Positions 63,278-64,000 of a stretch of DNA of 64,000 nucleotides are shown piece by piece. The translations under genes and the position numbers were made by a program. Positions within the stretch are counted from its first letter, which is position 1. Every line of letters begins with the position of its first letter. This stretch comes from Oscillospiraceae bacterium (GTDB lineage Bacteria; Bacillota; Clostridia; Oscillospirales; Oscillospiraceae): the NCBI GenBank assembly GCA_009780235.1, contig WRAK01000004.1, forward strand, positions 60,286 to 124,285, read 5' to 3'. The notes under the pieces were generated by a model. That model was not told where the DNA came from, made no database searches, and worked only from the letters and a program-made list of their open reading frames with translations.

Positions 63278-63481
63278 AAACTTAGAACTCCCTCCTAAAT
63301 TTTTTAGCTTTCCTTTTTTCCTATGTTCCTTGATATTCCTTGCGTTCTTGCACTTTCCTTTCCTGTCCGGCCCCTGCTGTTTCCCCTTTCCATTCACCCT
63401 TTCTTTTGTTTGTAAAGTTGTATTTCCCTACCGGAAGTCGCTAATGTTCTACTGTATTAAATCTTGCAATTATACTTTTTT

Positions 63482-63510
63482 ATGATATCACAAGCTTCTT
63501 TAAAAAACAA
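63482..63510 (-). promoter_or_regulatory. Promoter of the giant surface-protein gene
   Basis: On the minus strand TTGTTT (63505-63510) and TATCAT (63482-63487) are 17 bp apart in an AT-rich region, leaving a leader of about 200 nt before the ATG at 63277. The stretch 63398-63630 contains no gene. Confidence 0.65.
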
Positions 63511-63630
63511 TAAAAAGTTTTCAAAAACTTCGCCAAAAATTTTAGAAAATTTTACATCTTTTCGCACTTTGTTCGCACCCTGTTTTCATAATGTTTTATT
63601 CGGTAAACTTACGCAAAACGCGCAAAAACA

Positions 63631-63653
63631 CGCGGCCCCTACACGGGGCCGCG
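63631..63653 (-). terminator. Terminator of the upstream SLH gene
   Basis: CGCGGCCCC / GGGGCCGCG with a 5-base loop, followed on the minus strand by TGTTTTTGCG. It separates the partial SLH gene from the giant gene. Confidence 0.8.
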
Positions 63654-63804
63654 CGCCTTTGTCAGTCATAGCAAGGTTCCGGGGTCTCTGTCCGTCATCC
63701 CCCCGTCATTTCAGGGTAACGGACGGGCCGTTCCGCACGCGCCTTTCGCGCGCTTCCTTACATATAATATAGGTATGTCGATTTATGAACAGATTGTGTC
63801 GATT

Positions 63805-64000
63805 TTACGGCGCAGGTGGAAAAGTGACATTATTATCATACCGCACGACCATAACGGCGGCCTGCACACGGCTGGACGCGGCACCCGGCGCAACATTGCC
63901 GTTACTGCCGAGGATAATCTCGTGGTAGTTCGCCCAGCGGAGCGCGTCTGTCGCCCACCAAGAAATCGAATCGTGGTCCGGGAAAGGCCACTCCGTGCCG
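63805..64000 (-). CDS. SLH-domain protein, C-terminal part (partial)
   Basis: The last 65 codons of a minus-strand gene running in from the right edge. They encode an SLH domain (TEWPFPDHDSISWWATDALRWANYHEIILG…SRVQAAVMVVRY) closely similar to the third SLH domain of the giant protein (WPFNDHDHISWWG…). SLH domains at a C-terminus suggest a protein anchored from that end. A terminator follows. Confidence 0.85.
   Translation of the reverse strand, partial: GTEWPFPDHDSISWWATDALRWANYHEIILGSNGNVAPGAASSRVQAAVMVVRYDNNVTFPPAP

Noticed and set aside
63278..63397. 40-codon N-terminal extension of the giant protein
   Set aside because: The upstream ATG has AAAGGG only 3 bases away, while AGGAGGGAG precedes the later ATG, where a normal signal peptide begins. 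Not excluded, but less likely.

Overview
The window looks like a chromosomal segment of an anaerobic, low-G+C-phylum (Firmicutes/Clostridia) bacterium with an unusually GC-rich genome, most like the gut or environmental Oscillospirales. The grounds are the rpmH-rnpA-yidD-yidC-jag order, a CIRCE-controlled groES-groEL, RNase J, a YtvI-type AI-2E permease, SLH-anchored surface proteins, strong AGGAGG ribosome sites and sigma-A promoters with 17-bp spacers. The species cannot be named from the sequence.

Left part (1-17 kb): trpS; the cell-wall polymer genes tagO/wecA and mnaA/wecB; small proline-rich or helical proteins of unknown role; a YfcE-type phosphoesterase; proB and proA, separated by an AT-rich insert carrying a DUF6809-like gene, an XRE regulator with palindromic operators, and a lipoprotein; a DUF3810 membrane protein; a BaiN-type flavoprotein; rpe behind a structured leader; another lipoprotein; recR; and a SAP-domain protein. 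Middle part (17-38.8 kb): RNase J behind a 23-bp hairpin; an ArsC-like protein and a methyltransferase; a HicB-HicA toxin-antitoxin pair; an AI-2E permease; hom and lysC; a Cys/Tyr/Pro-repeat lipoprotein; the rpmH-to-jag operon; a LysR regulator divergent from two C_GCAxxG_C_C redox proteins and a TDT/SLAC1-type transporter; groES-groEL; a diacylglycerol-kinase-family lipid kinase; an RlmL-type methyltransferase; a short MscS; a Bax inhibitor-1 protein; and tRNA-Asp and tRNA-Thr behind a possible structured RNA.

Right part (39-64 kb): one minus-strand gene fills about 24.2 kb and encodes an exported protein of about 8,075 residues. Its order is signal peptide, three SLH domains, FIVAR linkers, seven complete 5'-nucleotidase/metallophosphatase modules, an inserted PHP-type phosphoesterase with OB/Ig-like domains, InlB-like beta repeats, four copies of a beta-sandwich-like repeat, and a duplicated C-terminal block. 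It reads as a cell-surface array of phosphoesterases for phosphate or nucleotide scavenging. The C-terminal end of a second SLH protein lies at the right edge. tagO and mnaA, 60 kb away, could make the ManNAc-containing wall polymer to which SLH domains bind.

Intergenic spaces carry several families of dispersed palindromes. The main one is bounded by GTAGGGGC / GCCCCTAC with a variable core, some copies lying in 5' leaders or overlapping stop codons. Others are an AT-rich palindrome, hairpins around AAAGGAGCC and CTCAGTCGGC, and a 164-bp MITE-like inverted repeat between the two paralogous redox genes.
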